From assembly GCF_018279165.1 (NCBI RefSeq), contig NZ_CP047290.1, forward strand, positions 1-64,000: a stretch of 64,000 nt of DNA, in the 5' to 3' direction. The position numbers and the translations under genes are program-made. This DNA comes from Falsirhodobacter algicola. GTDB taxonomy: Bacteria; Pseudomonadota; Alphaproteobacteria; Rhodobacterales; Rhodobacteraceae. This document shows positions 7,970-16,430 of this stretch, piece after piece. Within the stretch, counting starts at the first letter, position 1. Every line of letters starts with the position of its first letter. Below the pieces are notes generated by a model, which worked only from the letters and a program-made list of their open reading frames with translations, did no database searches and had not been told where the DNA came from.

Positions 7970-8605
7970 ATGAAACGCTACGCGATATATTACCTGCCCC
8001 CGCCCGGCCCGCTGGCCGAGTTCGGCGCGCGGTGGCTCGGCTGGGATCCGCAGACCGGCGCGCGCCATCCCCTCCCACCCGAGCAGGAGGCGCTGACGGC
8101 GGCGCCGCGCCGCTACGGGCTGCACGCAACGCTGAAGGCGCCCTTCCGCCTTGCCGGGACCAAGGCCGATCTGATGGCGGCGGTGGGCGATCTGGCGGCG
8201 CGCCTGTCGCCCGTCGCGCCGGGCGATCTGACGGTCCGGCGCATCGGGCGCTTTCTGGCGCTGGTGCCCGGCGGCGATACGGGGCCGCTGAACGCCATGG
8301 CCGCGCGCATCGTGCAGGATCTCGATCCCTTCCGCGCGCCCTTGACCGAGGCCGACCGGGCCCGCCGCAATCCCGAACGGCTGACCCCGGCGCAGCGCAC
8401 GCTGCTGGACCGCTGGGGCTATCCCTTCGTGATGGAAGAGTTCCGTTTCCACATCACCCTGACCGGCCCCTGCGATCTGGAACCGGACGCCCTTGCGCCG
8501 CGATTGGCCCCGGTCCTGCCCGCGCCCTTCACCCTGTCCGACATCTGCCTGATGGGCGAGGATGCGGAGGGCTTCTTCCATCTGCTTCGGCGCTATCCGA
8601 TCTGA
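7970..8605 (+). CDS. DUF1045 phosphonate-operon protein, 2H phosphoesterase-like
   Basis: 211 residues of the DUF1045 family that accompanies C-P lyase genes in alphaproteobacteria. Two HxT motifs are visible, H52-A-T54 (YGLHATLKAPF) and H161-I-T163 (FRFHITLTGP), the paired signature of 2H phosphoesterases, which act on cyclic or RNA phosphodiesters. Since phnP is missing from this cluster, I infer it may open the ribose 1,2-cyclic phosphate 5-phosphate made by the C-P lyase, ahead of PhnN. It is divergent from phnM and its last 13 bases overlap the end of phnN on the other strand. Confidence 0.85.
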   Translation: MKRYAIYYLPPPGPLAEFGARWLGWDPQTGARHPLPPEQEALTAAPRRYGLHATLKAPFRLAGTKADLMAAVGDLAARLSPVAPGDLTVRRIGRFLALVPGGDTGPLNAMAARIVQDLDPFRAPLTEADRARRNPERLTPAQRTLLDRWGYPFVMEEFRFHITLTGPCDLEPDALAPRLAPVLPAPFTLSDICLMGEDAEGFFHLLRRYPI

Positions 8606-9120
8606 CATCGGGCCTCCAGCACCGCCAAGGCGGCGGCGACGGCGTGATCCAGCGGGCCGCCATTGTCGATCTCGTGGACGGTGAGGCCAGGGGGCAGGGG
8701 GGCGGCGCGGCGCAGGCGGCGGCGCATGTCGTCCGGGTCCTCGCGGCCCCGCGCGGCAAGGCGGGCCGCGCGGATCTCCAGCGGCGCGGTGACATGGATG
8801 ACCTCCAGCCCGGCAAAGGCGCGCGCGGCATCGCCCAGCCGACTGCGCGAGCCGTTGAAGAGCACCGTCCCCGCCACCCCCTTCGGCCGCGGCACGGCAT
8901 AGCGCAGGCCATGCGCCTCCCAGATCAGCGCGAAATCGCCCGCCGCCGCGCGCGCGGCGAAGGTGGCGGGGTCCACTCCCTCGAACGGCTCGTCTCCGGG
9001 GCGTTCGGGGCGGGTGATGACGCGGCGCAGCACCGTCAGGTCCGACCGCCGCGCCTGCAGGGCCGCCAGCAGCGTGTCCTTTCCCGCGCCCGAGGCGCCG
9101 ACCACGGCAAACACCTTCAT
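8593..9120 (-). CDS. phnN: Ribose 1,5-bisphosphokinase PhnN
   Basis: 175 residues with an N-terminal P-loop (VVGASGAGKDT) and the guanylate-kinase-like arrangement of PhnN (VLRRVITRPERPGDEPFEGV). It phosphorylates ribose 1,5-bisphosphate to PRPP, the last step of the C-P lyase route. The ATG at 9120 overlaps the phnL stop by 4 bases. It is the last gene of the phnGHIJKLN unit. Length is slightly short of the usual 180-190 but all core motifs are present. Confidence 0.92.
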   Translation of the reverse strand: MKVFAVVGASGAGKDTLLAALQARRSDLTVLRRVITRPERPGDEPFEGVDPATFAARAAAGDFALIWEAHGLRYAVPRPKGVAGTVLFNGSRSRLGDAARAFAGLEVIHVTAPLEIRAARLAARGREDPDDMRRRLRRAAPLPPGLTVHEIDNGGPLDHAVAAALAVLEARCQIG

Positions 9121-9788
9121 GCCGCGCACCCCGCCACATCGACCAGCCGATCGCAGACGCGGGCCCGCGCCTCGGCGTCGTGAAAGATGCCAATGACGGC
9201 GGTGCCGCGGGCCTTCGCCTCCTCGATCAGGGACAGAACGGTGTCCCGGTTCGCGGCATCGAGGCTGGCGGTCGGTTCGTCCAGCAGCATCACCGGCACG
9301 GGGCGGATGAACCCGCGCGCGATGTTCACGCGCTGCTGCTCTCCGCCCGAAAAGGTGGTGGGGGAGAGGGACCAGAGGCGCTCGGGAATGCGCAGCCGCG
9401 TCAGCAGGGCGCGGGCGGCCTCGCGGGCCTCGTCCTCGGGGGCATGGGCCATCAGCGGTTCGGCCACCACGTCCAACGTCGGCACGCGGGGCACGACGCG
9501 CAGGAACTGGCTGACATAGGCCATGCGTTCGCGGCGCAGGGCGATGATCGCGCGCGGGTCGGCGCGGGCGATGTCGGTGCCCGCCACCATGACCGATCCG
9601 CCATTCGCCAGATAATTGCCCCAGATCACCCGCATCAGCGTGGATTTCCCCGCCCCGGACGGCCCCGCCAGCCCCACGCATTCCCCCGGCCCCACGGACA
9701 GCGACACGCCCGACAGCACCGGGATCACCGCCGATCCCTGATTGTGCAGGACGAAGGATTTCGACACGTCACGCAATTCGATCATCAT
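9117..9788 (-). CDS. phnL: C-P lyase system ATP-binding protein PhnL
   Basis: 223-residue ABC-type ATPase with Walker A GPSGAGKST, the signature FSGGEQQRVNIARG and Walker B VMLLDEPTAS. PhnL is needed in vivo for phosphonate breakdown and, with PhnGHI, for attaching the phosphonate to ribose 1-triphosphate; it is not a transporter subunit. It begins with tandem ATG codons; the first gives the usual ATGA overlap with phnK. Confidence 0.92.
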   Translation of the reverse strand: MMIELRDVSKSFVLHNQGSAVIPVLSGVSLSVGPGECVGLAGPSGAGKSTLMRVIWGNYLANGGSVMVAGTDIARADPRAIIALRRERMAYVSQFLRVVPRVPTLDVVAEPLMAHAPEDEAREAARALLTRLRIPERLWSLSPTTFSGGEQQRVNIARGFIRPVPVMLLDEPTASLDAANRDTVLSLIEEAKARGTAVIGIFHDAEARARVCDRLVDVAGCAA

Positions 9789-10543
9789 CCCACCTGCAGA
9801 ACCGAAGACACCAGAAGTTGCGTATAGGCATGCTGCGGATCGTCGAGGACCTGATCCGTCAGGCCGGTTTCGACGACATGGCCGCCCTTCATCACCATCA
9901 GCCGATCCGCCAAGAGGCGCACCACCGCCAGATCATGCGTGACGATCACCGCCGACAGGCCCATCCGCCGTACCAAACCGCGCAGCAAATCCAAAAGCCG
10001 CGCCTGCACCGACACATCCAGCCCGCCCGTCGGCTCGTCCATGAAGACGAGGCGCGGCCCCGTCACGAGGTTGCGCGCGATCTGAAGCCGCTGCTGCATC
10101 CCGCCGGAAAACCCGCCGGGCCGTTCGTCGATGCGGGCGGGGTCGATCTCCACCCGCTCCAGCCACTCCTCGGCGGCGCTGCGGATCGTGCCGTAATGGC
10201 GCGCGCCCACCGCCATCAGACGCTCTCCGACATTGCCGCCGGCGCTGACGGCCATGCGCAGCCCGTCGCGCGGATTCTGATGCACGAAGGCCCAGTCGGT
10301 GCGGCCAAGGCGGCGACGCTCGGCCTCGGTCATGGCCAGCACATCGCGGCCGTCGAACACCACCGTGCCGGCATCGGCAGGTTGCAGCCCCGCAAGGCAG
10401 GACAGAAGCGTGGACTTGCCCGATCCGCTTTCCCCGACGATGCCCATCACCTCGCCCGGATGCAGATCGAAGCTGACGCCGGTGCAGCCGATCCGCGCGC
10501 CATAGCGCTTCTCAAGGCCGCGCACACTCAGCAGCGCGCTCAT
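9785..10543 (-). CDS. phnK: C-P lyase core-associated ATPase PhnK
   Basis: 252-residue ABC-type ATPase, close to oligopeptide-transport ATPases as PhnK usually is: Walker A GESGSGKST, signature FSGGMQQRLQIARN, Walker B LVFMDEPTGGLDVS. In E. coli PhnK docks on the PhnGHIJ core. It overlaps both neighbours by 4 bases, so stoichiometric expression with phnJ and phnL is likely. Confidence 0.93.
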   Translation of the reverse strand: MSALLSVRGLEKRYGARIGCTGVSFDLHPGEVMGIVGESGSGKSTLLSCLAGLQPADAGTVVFDGRDVLAMTEAERRRLGRTDWAFVHQNPRDGLRMAVSAGGNVGERLMAVGARHYGTIRSAAEEWLERVEIDPARIDERPGGFSGGMQQRLQIARNLVTGPRLVFMDEPTGGLDVSVQARLLDLLRGLVRRMGLSAVIVTHDLAVVRLLADRLMVMKGGHVVETGLTDQVLDDPQHAYTQLLVSSVLQVG

Positions 10544-11367
10544 GCCGCGCCCCCGTCCCGGCAGAAGGCCGTGTCCGAACAGACGAACATCCGCCCGCCC
10601 GCATCGTCGATGATGATCTCATCGAGATAGCTCTCGCGCGATCCGCAAAGGGCGCAGGGATGGTCGGCCTTGCTGGGAACGAAGGGGAAATCGTCGAAAT
10701 CGAGGCTCTCGACCCGCGTATGGGGGGGCAGCGCATAGATCCGCTGCTCGCGCCCCGCGCCGAACAGCATCAGTGCCGGGCTGCGGTTCAGCTTGGGATT
10801 GTCGAAGCGCGGGATGGGCGAGGGGTCCATGACGTAATGCCCCTCCACCTTTACCGGATAGGCATAGGCGGTCGCGATCTCGCCATGGCGGGCGATGTCT
10901 TCATAAAGCTTGACCTGCATCAGGCCGTAATCGCTGAGCGCGTGCATGCGGCGGGTCTCCGTCTCGCGGGGTTCGAGAAAGCGCAGCGGTTCGGGGATCG
11001 GGACTTGGAAGACCATGATCTGCCCGTCCCGCAGGGGGGCTTCGGGGATGCGGTGGCGGGTCTGGATCAGGCTCGCCTCCTCGGTGCGTTCGGTCACGGC
11101 GATGCCGGCGGTGCGCTGAAAGAACCGGCGGATCGACACGGCATTGGTCGTGTCGTCGGCGCCCTGATCGATCACCTTCAGCACATCGCCCGGATGCAGG
11201 CAGGCCGCCGTCACCTGCACGCCGCCCGTGCCCCAGCCATAGGGCATCGGCATCTCGCGCGAGGCGAAGGGCACCTGATATCCCGGGATCGCCACTGCCT
11301 TCAGCAGCGCGCGGCGGATCATGCGCTTGGTGTCCTCGTCCAGATAGGCGAAGGTGTAGTCGGTCAT
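10540..11367 (-). CDS. phnJ: Carbon-phosphorus lyase catalytic subunit PhnJ
   Basis: 275 residues. It carries the radical-SAM-like Cys set (CALC, then CSDTAFC; C-x2-C-x21-C-x5-C), whose last Cys (C269) corresponds to E. coli Cys272, and the conserved AIPGYQ segment whose Gly29 aligns with E. coli Gly32 of the proposed radical relay. It uses a 4Fe-4S cluster and SAM to split the C-P bond of ribosyl alkylphosphonate 5-phosphate, releasing alkane and a cyclic ribose phosphate. All catalytic residues are intact. It overlaps phnI by 4 bases. Confidence 0.96.
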   Translation of the reverse strand: MTDYTFAYLDEDTKRMIRRALLKAVAIPGYQVPFASREMPMPYGWGTGGVQVTAACLHPGDVLKVIDQGADDTTNAVSIRRFFQRTAGIAVTERTEEASLIQTRHRIPEAPLRDGQIMVFQVPIPEPLRFLEPRETETRRMHALSDYGLMQVKLYEDIARHGEIATAYAYPVKVEGHYVMDPSPIPRFDNPKLNRSPALMLFGAGREQRIYALPPHTRVESLDFDDFPFVPSKADHPCALCGSRESYLDEIIIDDAGGRMFVCSDTAFCRDGGAA

Positions 11368-12434
11368 GATTGCGCCTCCGCGGCCGCGCGCAGGCGGCGA
11401 ACCAGCTCCAGTTCCGCCTGAAAATCGACGTAATGGGGCAGCTTGATATGTTCGAGGAACCCCGTCGCCTGAATGTTGTCGCAATGGGACAGCACGAATT
11501 CCTCGTCCTGCGCGGGGGCGCCGGTGTCGTCCTCGCCAAGCTCGCGCCAGCGCAGCGCTCGGTCCACCAGCGCCATGGCGATGGCCTTGCGCTCGGTCTG
11601 CCCGAAGGTCAGCCCATAGCCACGGGTGAATTGCGGCGGCTCGGTCCGGCTGCCCTTGAACTGGTTGACCGTGTCGCATTCGGTCAGCTCGATCTCGCCG
11701 ATCTCCACCTCGAGGCCCAGTTCGGGGATCTCCATCGCGACGGGGACGGTGCCGATGCGCAATTCCCCGACGAAGGCGTGGTTGCGGGCATAGCCGCGCT
11801 GCGTCGAATAGGCGAGGCCGAGGAGGAACCCCTCATCCCCCCGGGTCAGCGCCTGAAGGCGCAGCGCCCGGTCCGCGGGCAGTTCCAGCGGCGCGCGCGT
11901 CAGATCGCCGGGCGGATCGCCGCCGGGGGGCGCGCCTTCGATCAGGCCGTCGCGATCCAGGATCGACAGGATGCGCGGGGTCGCGGCCTCTTCGGTCGGG
12001 GTCTGGGGGGCGGGGGGCACCGCGCCTTCGGCCAGAAGCGCGAAATCCAAGAGCCGGTGGGTGTAATCGAAGGTCGGCCCAAGGATCTGCCCGCCCGGCG
12101 CGTCCTTGAACGTGGCCGAGATGCGGCGGCTGATCTGCATCGCGCCCGTGTCCACCGGGGCAGAGGCGCCGAAGCGCGGCAGCGTGGTGCGATAGGCGCG
12201 GATCAGAAAGATCGCCTCGATCAGATCGCCGCGCGCCTGCTTGATCGCCAGCGCGGCCAGATCGGGATCGTGGAGCGAGCCTTCCGACATCACCCGGTCC
12301 ACCGCCAGCGCCATCTGCGCGCGGATCTGCGGAATGGACAGATCGGGGATCGCGGGATCGCCGCGCCGTTCTTCGGCCAGCCACGCATGGGCGTTGTCGA
12401 TCGCCCGCTCCCCCCCTTTGACGGCAACGTACAT
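11364..12434 (-). CDS. phnI: C-P lyase core complex protein PhnI (nucleosidase)
   Basis: 356 residues, full length for PhnI and starting MYVAVKGGERAIDNAH as in the family. PhnI displaces adenine from ATP and, with PhnG, PhnH and PhnL, forms alkylphosphonate ribose 5-triphosphate. Its ATG directly abuts the phnH TAG (TAGATG), the only junction in the unit without an overlap. Confidence 0.94.
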   Translation of the reverse strand: MYVAVKGGERAIDNAHAWLAEERRGDPAIPDLSIPQIRAQMALAVDRVMSEGSLHDPDLAALAIKQARGDLIEAIFLIRAYRTTLPRFGASAPVDTGAMQISRRISATFKDAPGGQILGPTFDYTHRLLDFALLAEGAVPPAPQTPTEEAATPRILSILDRDGLIEGAPPGGDPPGDLTRAPLELPADRALRLQALTRGDEGFLLGLAYSTQRGYARNHAFVGELRIGTVPVAMEIPELGLEVEIGEIELTECDTVNQFKGSRTEPPQFTRGYGLTFGQTERKAIAMALVDRALRWRELGEDDTGAPAQDEEFVLSHCDNIQATGFLEHIKLPHYVDFQAELELVRRLRAAAEAQS

Positions 12435-12989
12435 CTACAGCGCCTCCAGCCGGGTGGAGCGGGGAAGCGCGGACATCCGCGCCCCGCAGGTCAGGAACAG
12501 ATCGAGGCCCAGCGGAAAGGCCGCCCGCCGCGCCCCCGGCAGATGGGCCGTCACCGCCCCCGCGATCCCCGGCCCGGTCAGGCGGTGGGTCGGCGGGCCG
12601 AACTCCGCGAGCTCCACGATCAGGGTGGCGGACCGGTCGGGATATTCGGGATCGCCCACCGCGAACCGATCGAGCGGGCAGAGCGCGTCCCATGTCCCCA
12701 CGGCGAACATCGCCCCTTCGGCCCCCGACAAAGGCGCGCCGGTGTGGAACCCGATCCAGTCGCGCAGCGCCTTTGCGTCATGCGCGCCGGCCAGATGCAC
12801 CGGGGTCGTGGTATCGGTCAGCGTCAGCAGCAGCGTCGCCGCCGCATCCGACAGCGGCGAAGGCGCGCGCGCCGCCGCAAGATCGTGCAGCGTGCCGGGG
12901 CGGGCCATCGCATCCAGCGCGCGGCGGAAGGCCTCGGCCGATTGGGCGGGGGCGTCGGCGAACCCACCGGAAAAGACGTCCTCCATCAT
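12435..12989 (-). CDS. phnH: C-P lyase core complex protein PhnH
   Basis: 184 residues. The N-terminus (FSGGFADAPAQSAEAFRRAL) and the C-terminal LPLGLDLFL-like segment (AAFPLGLDLFLTCG) are typical of PhnH, a PLP-transferase-fold subunit of the PhnGHIJ core. Two adjacent ATGs exist; the first (12989) makes the ATGA overlap with phnG. Confidence 0.92.
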   Translation of the reverse strand: MMEDVFSGGFADAPAQSAEAFRRALDAMARPGTLHDLAAARAPSPLSDAAATLLLTLTDTTTPVHLAGAHDAKALRDWIGFHTGAPLSGAEGAMFAVGTWDALCPLDRFAVGDPEYPDRSATLIVELAEFGPPTHRLTGPGIAGAVTAHLPGARRAAFPLGLDLFLTCGARMSALPRSTRLEAL

Positions 12990-13414
12990 GCCTCCGCCCG
13001 CGCCAAGGTGAAGAACTCCACCCGTGTGGCGGCGGCCTTGGCGCGCAGGGCGGCCTCGCGCTCGGCCCGCGCCTCGGCCAAGGGGCGCAGGATGCGGGCG
13101 CGGACCGGGGCCGGATCGTCCTGCATCATCGCATCGACGATGGCCGCCCGCCGCGCATGATCCAGATCGCGCCCCTGCACATAGGCATGGCCCACCGTCC
13201 CCGAGGCAAGGCGCAGCGTGCAGCGCGTCACCGGCATTTCCCCAAGGTTGAAGGGCGCGCCCGTGCCGCCCATCCGGCCCTGCACCATCACGGTGCCGAT
13301 CTGCGGGGCGCGGGCCAGCCGGTGTTCGGGCAGCGGCCCCAGAAGCTGCGCCAACTGCGCGGGCGCGGCGCGGGCCAGAAGCCCCATCCAGCCGCTGCGA
13401 TCCGTCAGATCCAT
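12986..13414 (-). CDS. phnG: C-P lyase core complex protein PhnG
   Basis: 142 residues; the segment TVMVQGRMGGTGAPFNLGEMPVTRC is the most conserved part of PhnG and confirms the call. It is the first gene of the minus-strand unit phnGHIJKLN. Twenty bases upstream lies a 24-base imperfect palindrome, and beyond it the divergent regulator phnF. Confidence 0.93.
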   Translation of the reverse strand: MDLTDRSGWMGLLARAAPAQLAQLLGPLPEHRLARAPQIGTVMVQGRMGGTGAPFNLGEMPVTRCTLRLASGTVGHAYVQGRDLDHARRAAIVDAMMQDDPAPVRARILRPLAEARAEREAALRAKAAATRVEFFTLARAEA

Positions 13415-13433
13415 CTCGACACCTTGCCATGTT

Positions 13434-13457
13434 GTCTAGTTATCTATATATCCAGAC
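13434..13457. promoter_or_regulatory. Candidate PhnF operator between phnG and phnF
   Basis: A 24-base imperfect palindrome with outer arms GTCT/AGAC and an AT-rich core (18 of 24 positions symmetric), in an otherwise GC-rich gap. It lies 20 bases upstream of the phnG ATG and 65 bases upstream of phnF. GntR/HutC regulators bind such sites, and no Pho-box-like repeat is seen here, so PhnF control of phnGHIJKLN is inferred. Confidence 0.5.
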
Positions 13458-13521
13458 GTAACGGGCCGGGCCGAGTCGCTCAAGCGTCGTTTCATGAACC
13501 TTTCGCGACAGGGTTATCGGC

Positions 13522-14232
13522 ATGCGCACCGCGATCTGGACCTCCATCGCCGCGACCTTGGGGGCAGAGATCGCCTCGGGTCAGCGCGGCCCCGGCGACC
13601 GCCTTCCAACCGAGGCGGAGCTGTCCGCGCGCTTTGGTGTGAACCGGCACACGGTGCGCCGGGCGTTGGCCGATCTTGCGGCGCGGGGGCTGGTGCATGC
13701 GCGGCGGGGGGCCGGGGTCTTCGTGCAGGACGGCCCGCCCCTCAATTATCCGCTGGGGCGGCGGACGCGGCGCTCGCAGAACCTGCTGGCGGCGGGGCGG
13801 GAGCCGGGCCGCCGCATCCTCAGCCTCGAGACGCGGCGCTGCAACGCCGCCGAGGCGGAGGCGCTGCGCCTGCCGCCCGGCGCGGCCGTTCACGCGATGG
13901 AGGGGATCAGCCTTGCCGACGGTCTGCCGCTGGCGGTGTTCCGCAGCGTCCTGCCCGCCGAGCGTTTCCCCGATCTGCTGCCCGCCTTGCGCGAGGAAAC
14001 CTCGTTGACCGCCGCCCTTGCCCGCCACGGGGTGCCCGATTACACCCGCGCCGACACGAAGCTGACGGCCAAGCGGGCGAGCGCCACGATCGCGCTGCAT
14101 CTGCGTCTGCGCGAAGGCGATCCGATCCTGCGCACCGTCGCCATCAATGTCGATGCGGGCGCCCAGCCGATCGAATACGGCCATGCATGGTTCGCCGGGG
14201 ACCGCATCACCCTGAGCGTGACGCCCGATTAG
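13522..14232 (+). CDS. phnF: Phosphonate regulator PhnF, GntR/HutC family
   Basis: 236 residues: an N-terminal GntR winged helix (RLPTEAELSARFGVNRHTVRRALADLAARGLV, residues ~25-70) and a C-terminal UTRA ligand-binding domain ending IEYGHAWFAGDRITL. It is transcribed divergently from phnG, between the catalytic and transport units. The likely role is repression of phn genes, relieved by a phosphonate-derived ligand. Its stop overlaps the convergent phnE stop by 4 bases. Confidence 0.92.
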   Translation: MRTAIWTSIAATLGAEIASGQRGPGDRLPTEAELSARFGVNRHTVRRALADLAARGLVHARRGAGVFVQDGPPLNYPLGRRTRRSQNLLAAGREPGRRILSLETRRCNAAEAEALRLPPGAAVHAMEGISLADGLPLAVFRSVLPAERFPDLLPALREETSLTAALARHGVPDYTRADTKLTAKRASATIALHLRLREGDPILRTVAINVDAGAQPIEYGHAWFAGDRITLSVTPD

Positions 14233-15539
14233 CCGCGGATCAGCCGCCGCCGGATCCGCCCCGACACGGTGTCCATCACCATCACCATCAGCACCACGAG
14301 GATGATGTAATAGGTCACATCCTCCCAGTCCTTCTGCGTCTGGATCGCTTGGGTCAGCAACAGCCCGATCCCGCCGCCGACGATCGCGCCGATCACCGTG
14401 GCGCCGCGGGTGTTCGCCTCCAGCATGTACAGAACTTGGCTGAGGATCACGGGCATCACCTGCGGGATCACCCCAAAGCGGCTGCGCTGCAACGCATTCG
14501 CCCCGGTGGAGCGCAATCCCTCCACCTGCTTTTCGTCGGTATTCTCCAGCGCCTCGGAGAAGAGCTTTCCGAAGCTGCCGATATCGGTCAGCATGATGGC
14601 CAGCGCGCCCGTCATCGGCCCCGGCCCGAAGGCGCGGGCAAGGATGATGGTCCAGATCAGCCCATCCACCCCGCGCGCGAAATCGAACACGCGGCGGATG
14701 CCAAACCGCCCTGCGCGCGACGGGGCGAAGTTCCGCGCCGCAAGGAAGGACAGCGGCACCGAGATGATCGCCGCCAGCATCGTGCCGAGAAACGCCATCA
14801 GCAGCGTCTCGAAGATGGCCCAAGCGACATCGGCATGGCGCCATTGCGGGTTGTGCCAGAAGTCCGACCACATCGCCGCCGCATTGCTCTGCCCCGGTCG
14901 GATCTGATCGGGGGAAAAGGCGGCCTGCACCCGCTCGGGCCAGCTCATGTAATAGAAGGGGCTTTGCGTGGTGAAGAAGAACATCGGCCAGCCGAGGACG
15001 TAGCGGAACGTCTCGGTCCGGGCGCGCGTCACGGTCAGGCGGCCTTCGGGGCGGCGGATATCCACCCGCGTGCCCGAGGCGCTGATCCAATCCGGCATAT
15101 CCGCGCCGGGATGGGTCAGGCGCAATTCGGATCCGGTCGGATCGATCGTGACGGTGCCGTAATCGGGCACGGTCAGGCGCACGGCGTCGGTGTCGTAGCG
15201 GATGACGGTGCCGCCGGACAGCTGCACCACCGTGACCGCGCCGTCGCGGCGCACCCAGTCCGGCCAGCGATCTTCGGGAAAGAGGCCGTTGCGCTCGCCG
15301 TCCACGGCCACGCTGGTCGCATCGCGGCGGTTGTCGCGCGTGACCTGAATGCGGTGGCTGTAGGTGTCGCGCAGCAGCACCGCGGCATTGTCGAGCCGCA
15401 CCCGCTGCGACAGCTGCGGAATGTCGAAGGCGAAGAAGACATAGACGAGATAGGCGATCAGCCCCGCCAGAAGGGCGAAGGAGCCGAGGCGGCTGCGCCC
15501 GATGCGGCGTTCGGTATCGGCAAGGATGGCGACGGTCAT
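14229..15539 (-). CDS. phnE: Phosphonate ABC transporter permease PhnE, long form
   Basis: 436 residues, far longer than a usual ~270-residue PhnE. Residues 20-45 form one membrane segment, then ~200 residues of soluble, beta-rich, probably periplasmic sequence (WPDWVRRDGAVTVVQL...), and only from about residue 220 the standard permease domain, with an EAA-type loop around ENTDEKQVEGLRSTGANALQ. It pairs with the short PhnE encoded just upstream. The extension is seen in some alphaproteobacterial PhnE2 proteins; its function is unknown to me. Confidence 0.9.
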   Translation of the reverse strand: MTVAILADTERRIGRSRLGSFALLAGLIAYLVYVFFAFDIPQLSQRVRLDNAAVLLRDTYSHRIQVTRDNRRDATSVAVDGERNGLFPEDRWPDWVRRDGAVTVVQLSGGTVIRYDTDAVRLTVPDYGTVTIDPTGSELRLTHPGADMPDWISASGTRVDIRRPEGRLTVTRARTETFRYVLGWPMFFFTTQSPFYYMSWPERVQAAFSPDQIRPGQSNAAAMWSDFWHNPQWRHADVAWAIFETLLMAFLGTMLAAIISVPLSFLAARNFAPSRAGRFGIRRVFDFARGVDGLIWTIILARAFGPGPMTGALAIMLTDIGSFGKLFSEALENTDEKQVEGLRSTGANALQRSRFGVIPQVMPVILSQVLYMLEANTRGATVIGAIVGGGIGLLLTQAIQTQKDWEDVTYYIILVVLMVMVMDTVSGRIRRRLIRG

Positions 15540-16381
15540 CGGCGGCCCTTCACAAGACTGTTGCGTGCATGGCCCGAGATCTGATCGATGATCATGATCG
15601 TCAGAAACAGCAGGATGAAGATGGCGGCCGCCGCGTCGTAGCGGCCAAGGCCCCAGCCGATCGCGACCTTCAGTTCCGCCCCGATGCCGCCCGCGCCGAC
15701 GAAGCCGAGGATCGCCGAGGCGCGCACGTTGATCTCGAACCGCAAGAGGCCATAGGACAGCCAGTTCGGCGCGACCTGCGGCAGCACCGCCAGCATCATC
15801 CGCTGCGCCCAGCTTGCGCCCACCGATTGCAGCCCCTCGACGGGCTTGGTATCGGCGTTCTCGTTCACTTCGGAGAACAGCTTGCCGAGCGCGCCCGTCG
15901 TGTGCCACGCGATGGCGATCATCGCCGGGACCGGCCCGCTGGACAGCATGAAGATCAGGATCAGCGCGATCACCACGTCCGGGATGGCGCGCATGATGTC
16001 CAAAAGGCGCCGCACCGCCGGCACCATCCGGGGGAAGGGCGCAAGGCCGGGCGTGGCAAGGAACGACAGGAACCCGCCCGCCAGCATCCCGATCAGGGTG
16101 GCGGCGGCGGCGATGTTCAGCGTTTCGATCAAGGCCGGAAGATAGAACCAGATGAGGCCGGGCAGAAGCGCGGCCTTCTCGGCGGCTTCGCCCACGAGTT
16201 CGGCGGGAAAGTCGAAGATCCGGTGCAGCCCGGACAGAAAGCCGCCCGCATTGCGGTCATTGGCCAGCCCGAACCCGCCGGCCAGAACCGCGACGAACAG
16301 CGCCAGCAGGATCGTCGAATAGGTGCGCTTGCGGCCGATCTGGGCCAGATAGTCGTCGGTGATCGTGGATGCGTGGTTCAT
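15536..16381 (-). CDS. phnE: Phosphonate ABC transporter permease PhnE, short form
   Basis: 281 residues with about six membrane segments and the permease-ATPase coupling loop (VNENADTKPVEGLQSVGASWAQR). Together with the long PhnE it forms the inner-membrane channel of PhnCDE. It follows phnD after 49 bases that include a strong hairpin, and overlaps the next permease by 4 bases. Confidence 0.92.
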   Translation of the reverse strand: MNHASTITDDYLAQIGRKRTYSTILLALFVAVLAGGFGLANDRNAGGFLSGLHRIFDFPAELVGEAAEKAALLPGLIWFYLPALIETLNIAAAATLIGMLAGGFLSFLATPGLAPFPRMVPAVRRLLDIMRAIPDVVIALILIFMLSSGPVPAMIAIAWHTTGALGKLFSEVNENADTKPVEGLQSVGASWAQRMMLAVLPQVAPNWLSYGLLRFEINVRASAILGFVGAGGIGAELKVAIGWGLGRYDAAAAIFILLFLTIMIIDQISGHARNSLVKGRR

Positions 16382-16401
16382 CGGTCCCCCGTGGCGGGTG
16401 G

Positions 16402-16422
16402 GGCGGGCCGCAAGGGCCCGCC
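16402..16422 (-). terminator. Intercistronic hairpin between phnD and phnE
   Basis: Perfect 8-bp GC stem (GGCGGGCC/GGCCCGCC) with a 5-base loop, 9 bases after the phnD stop, without a T-run. Such hairpins after binding-protein genes usually stabilise upstream RNA or partly terminate transcription, so that the binding protein is made in excess over the permeases. Confidence 0.5.
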
Positions 16423-16430
16423 GGTCGTGA

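Noticed and set aside
13415-13521. Pho box in the phnG/phnF gap
   Set aside because: No pair of TGTCA-like units at 11-base spacing on either strand; the AT-rich palindrome explains the visible structure better.
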